From contig CAMHUI010000012.1 of the NCBI GenBank assembly GCA_946188345.1, positions 1 to 63,451 on the forward strand: a DNA stretch of 63,451 nucleotides. Direction: 5' to 3'. This document shows, piece by piece, positions 60,877 to 63,451 of this stretch. The DNA comes from an uncultured Prevotellaceae bacterium. Its GTDB lineage: Bacteria > Bacteroidota > Bacteroidia > Bacteroidales > Bacteroidaceae. Under the pieces are notes generated by a model. That model worked only from the letters and a program-made list of their open reading frames with translations. It was not told the origin of the DNA and ran no database searches. Position 1 is the stretch's first letter; the number at the start of each line of letters is the position of its first letter. A program made the translations under genes and the position numbers.

Positions 60877-63451
60877 TATATTCCTGCCAGCTCTTGATTT
60901 TGATGTCTTCCTGCTTCATCTGGCAGAAGGCTTCTATGAAGGCTTTGGCCAGACGGGCATTGGTCATCAACGGGATGTTGTGGTTGATGGCGTCGCGGCG
61001 TATCTTGTAGCCGTTGGTAAGTTCGCGTGAGGAGTGGTTCTTCGGGATGTTCACGACGAGGTCGAACTGATGGGCTGCAATCATGTCGATGACATTCTGT
61101 TCGCCGGGTTCGTCGGGCCATGCCACGGTGGTAGCCTCAACGCCGTTGACGTTGAAGAAGCGTGCCGTGCCGCCGGTGGCGAATATCTTGAAGCCGTTCT
61201 GCACCAGCTTGCGTCCTGCATCCAGCAGGTCTACCTTGCTCTTGGCCCCACCTGAGGAGATAAGGATGTTCTTCTTCGGCAGGCGGTAACCTGTAGCGAT
61301 GAGGGCATTAAGGAGTGCTTCGTTGAAGTCGTCGCCCAGACAGCCTACCTCACCCGTGGAACTCATGTCGACGCCCAGTACAGGGTCGGCGTTCTGCAGG
61401 CGGGCGAAGGAGAACTGCGAGGCCTTCACGCCGATGCGGTCGATGTCGAACTCGCTCTTGTCGGCCTTCTCATAGGGAACGCCGAGCATAATCTTCGTGG
61501 CGGTCTCGATGAAGTTGCGCTTGAGTATCTTCGACACGAAGGGGAAGGAGCGGGATGCACGCAGGTTACACTCGATGACGCGCAATGTCTGGTCCTTGGC
61601 CAGATACTGGATGTTGAAAGGTCCTGAGATGTTCAGTTCCTTGGCAATGCGGCGCGATACTTTCTTGATGCGGCGGATGGTGTCGTAATAGATGTGCAGT
61701 GCGGGGAAGCACATGGTGGCATCGCCGGAGTGTACGCCGGCATACTCGATGTGCTCACTGATGGCATACTCCACAATCTCTCCCTTGTCGGCTACTGCGT
61801 CGAACTCAATCTCTTTGGTGTCCTGCATGAACTGCGACACGACGACGGGATAGTCTTTCGACACTTCGGTGGCCATCTTCAAGAAACGCTCCAGCTCTTC
61901 ATCGTCGTAGCACACATTCATGGCAGCTCCTGAGAGGACATACGACGGGCGTACGAGTACTGGATAGCCTACCTCGGAAACGAACTCCTTGATGTCGTCA
62001 AGCGAGGTCAGTGCGCGCCAGGCAGGCTGGTCGATACCGAGTTTGTCGAGCATGGCCGAGAACTTGTCGCGGTTTTCTGCGCGGTCGATGTCGACAGGCG
62101 ACGTTCCGAGCACGGGGACGCTTTGCTGATAGAGTTTAAGGGCGAGGTTGTTGGGAATCTGTCCTCCCACGCTGACGATGACGCCCTTGGGCTGTTCGAT
62201 GTCGATGACGTCGAGCACGCGCTCCAACGACAGTTCGTCGAAGTAGAGGCGGTCGCACATATCGTAGTCGGTCGAGACGGTCTCGGGGTTGTAGTTGATC
62301 ATCACGCTCTGATAGCCTTGCTTGCGGGCCGTCTGGATGGCGTTGACGGAGCACCAGTCGAACTCTACGCTGGAGCCGATGCGGTAGGCTCCTGAGCCAA
62401 GTACGATGATGGCCGGTGCGCCGGTGCCTGGATTGACGGGCAGTGCCTTGTCGTCGGCGTGATAGGTGAAGTAGAGATAGTTGGTGGCCCGGTCAGAGGC
62501 TACGGTCTCGATGCGGCGCACCTGAGGAAGGATACCCTTTTCCTTTCGGTAGGCACGCACCTCGAGGTTCTCCTTCTGCATATTACCCGTCTTGGGTTTC
62601 AATACGAAGCGGGCTATCTGGAAGTCGCTGAATCCGGCGGCCTTCACCTCGCACAGGAAGTCGTCAGGAAGTTCTTCCAGCGAGTTGTACTTGAGAAGTT
62701 CGTGCTTCAGGTCTACGATATGCTTCAGACGCTCGAGGAACCACACGTCGATTTTGGTCAGTTCTTCGATGCGCTCGACGGTGTATCCTTCTTCCAGTGC
62801 CTGTGCGATGGCGAAGATGCGGAGGTCGGTGGGGTTGGCCAGTGCGTCGTCAAGGTCGTCGAAGCGCGTATGGTCGTTGCCCACGAAGCCGTGCATGCCC
62901 TGTCCGATCATCCGCAGGCCCTTCTGGATCATCTCTTCGAAAGAGCGGCCGATGGACATGATTTCGCCGACGGACTTCATCGACGAGCCTATTTGGCGGC
63001 TTACGCCCACAAACTTGTTCAGGTCCCAACGCGGTATCTTACAGATCATATAGTCAAGCGAGGGTGCCACGTAGGCCGACTGCGGGGTGCCCATCTGGCC
63101 AATCTGGTCGAGGGTGTACCCCAGTGCAATCTTGGCAGCTACGAAGGCCAGCGGATAGCCGGTTGCCTTGGAGGCGAGGGCCGACGAGCGCGATAGGCGG
63201 GCGTTGATTTCGATGATGCGGTAGTCGTTGGTCACGGCGTTGAAGGCAAACTGGATGTTGCACTCGCCTACGATGTTCAGGTGGCGTACGCAACGGATGG
63301 TGATGTCCTGCAGCATCTTCACCTGCTCGTCGGTGAGCGAGCAGGTGGGAGCCACGACGATGGACTCTCCAGTATGGATGCCCAGCGGGTCGAAGTTCTC
63401 CATCGAGGCCACGGTGAAGCAGTGGTCATTGGCATCGCGGATGCACTCAAA
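60869..63451 (-). CDS. carB: Carbamoyl-phosphate synthase large subunit, 3' part
   Basis: The right edge cuts the gene; the visible 860 codons correspond to about residue 215 to the end of a 1075-residue CarB. Seen are SMENFDPLGIHTGESIVVAP and NARLSRSSALASKATGYPLA of the first ATP-grasp half, LGSGAYRIGSSVEFDWC and INYNPETVSTDYD at the second half start, ECNLRASRSFPFVSK, and the C-terminal MGS-like domain (SGGAKSKVDLLDAGRKL, FATGGTARF, VVNIPKNHSSRELTNGYKIRR). It makes carbamoyl phosphate for pyrimidine and arginine synthesis. hisB follows with an 8-bp overlap. Confidence 0.97.
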   Translation of the reverse strand, partial: FECIRDANDHCFTVASMENFDPLGIHTGESIVVAPTCSLTDEQVKMLQDITIRCVRHLNIVGECNIQFAFNAVTNDYRIIEINARLSRSSALASKATGYPLAFVAAKIALGYTLDQIGQMGTPQSAYVAPSLDYMICKIPRWDLNKFVGVSRQIGSSMKSVGEIMSIGRSFEEMIQKGLRMIGQGMHGFVGNDHTRFDDLDDALANPTDLRIFAIAQALEEGYTVERIEELTKIDVWFLERLKHIVDLKHELLKYNSLEELPDDFLCEVKAAGFSDFQIARFVLKPKTGNMQKENLEVRAYRKEKGILPQVRRIETVASDRATNYLYFTYHADDKALPVNPGTGAPAIIVLGSGAYRIGSSVEFDWCSVNAIQTARKQGYQSVMINYNPETVSTDYDMCDRLYFDELSLERVLDVIDIEQPKGVIVSVGGQIPNNLALKLYQQSVPVLGTSPVDIDRAENRDKFSAMLDKLGIDQPAWRALTSLDDIKEFVSEVGYPVLVRPSYVLSGAAMNVCYDDEELERFLKMATEVSKDYPVVVSQFMQDTKEIEFDAVADKGEIVEYAISEHIEYAGVHSGDATMCFPALHIYYDTIRRIKKVSRRIAKELNISGPFNIQYLAKDQTLRVIECNLRASRSFPFVSKILKRNFIETATKIMLGVPYEKADKSEFDIDRIGVKASQFSFARLQNADPVLGVDMSSTGEVGCLGDDFNEALLNALIATGYRLPKKNILISSGGAKSKVDLLDAGRKLVQNGFKIFATGGTARFFNVNGVEATTVAWPDEPGEQNVIDMIAAHQFDLVVNIPKNHSSRELTNGYKIRRDAINHNIPLMTNARLAKAFIEAFCQMKQEDIKIKSWQEYNE

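Overview
The window reads as chromosomal DNA of a Bacteroidales bacterium, most likely a Prevotella-like member of the Prevotellaceae with moderately high GC. The evidence is promoters of the TTTG / TAnnTTTG type, a SusC/SusD locus, several secreted proteins ending in short C-terminal sorting-like tails, a HU-like protein followed by a smalltalk peptide, and family-typical housekeeping genes. No plasmid, phage or CRISPR signature is visible.

Layout. (1) 1-1.3 kb holds two degraded Rhs modules that share a 54-bp repeat, carry hairpins and enclose a putative immunity lipoprotein. (2) 1.3-4.8 kb holds a secreted propeller protein, a BspA-like lipoprotein whose tail is cut off by an in-frame TAG, a HU-like protein and a smalltalk peptide. 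(3) 5.1-12.5 kb is a histidine operon, hisG-D-C-H-A-F, followed by a glycerophosphodiesterase and a SAM methyltransferase. (4) 12.7-20 kb has a GNAT-like protein, topoisomerase IV subunit B, an S41 protease and a TonB-linked receptor. (5) 20.9-33.6 kb is a seven-gene polysaccharide utilisation-type locus: SusC, SusD, a GH43-like propeller lipoprotein, an FG-GAP protein, a small Ig-like protein, an Asp-box propeller protein and an alpha/alpha-barrel-like protein. (6) 34.2-38.9 kb has a TrmH-family methyltransferase, a CoA transferase, pncB and ribD. (7) 39-44.6 kb has a GxGYxYP-family protein, a small secreted protein, an SDR oxidoreductase, a sugar O-acetyltransferase and an AraC regulator. 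(8) 44.7-49.6 kb has comM with a second copy of its 3' end; between the two lies an AT-rich papain-like protease operon. (9) 49.6-59.5 kb has a membrane protein, a glutaminyl-cyclase-like M28 protein, a C26-M19 fusion, three FKBP isomerases, a thioredoxin-like lipoprotein and an OmpA/TPR lipoprotein. (10) 59.6-63.5 kb has tRNA-Leu(TAA), hisB and the 3' part of carB.

The strongest unexplained signal is a roughly 430-bp intergenic repeat present three times (about 20170-20590 on minus, 33769-34197 on plus, 53225-53655 on plus). Two inverted copies frame the SusC/D locus almost exactly. The second is the comM 3'-end duplication around the protease operon. The SusC/D locus itself has no enzyme I can place confidently in a characterised family and no local regulator, so its glycan is unknown.

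How the genes connect. HisG, D, C, H, A and F are in one operon, while HisB is translationally coupled to carB 50 kb away; hisI/hisE are not in the window. Several secreted proteins carry short C-terminal domains resembling type IX secretion or Prevotella-type tails, and the M28 glutaminyl-cyclase-like enzyme could cap the N termini of exported proteins. All calls come from reading the sequence; no database search was run.
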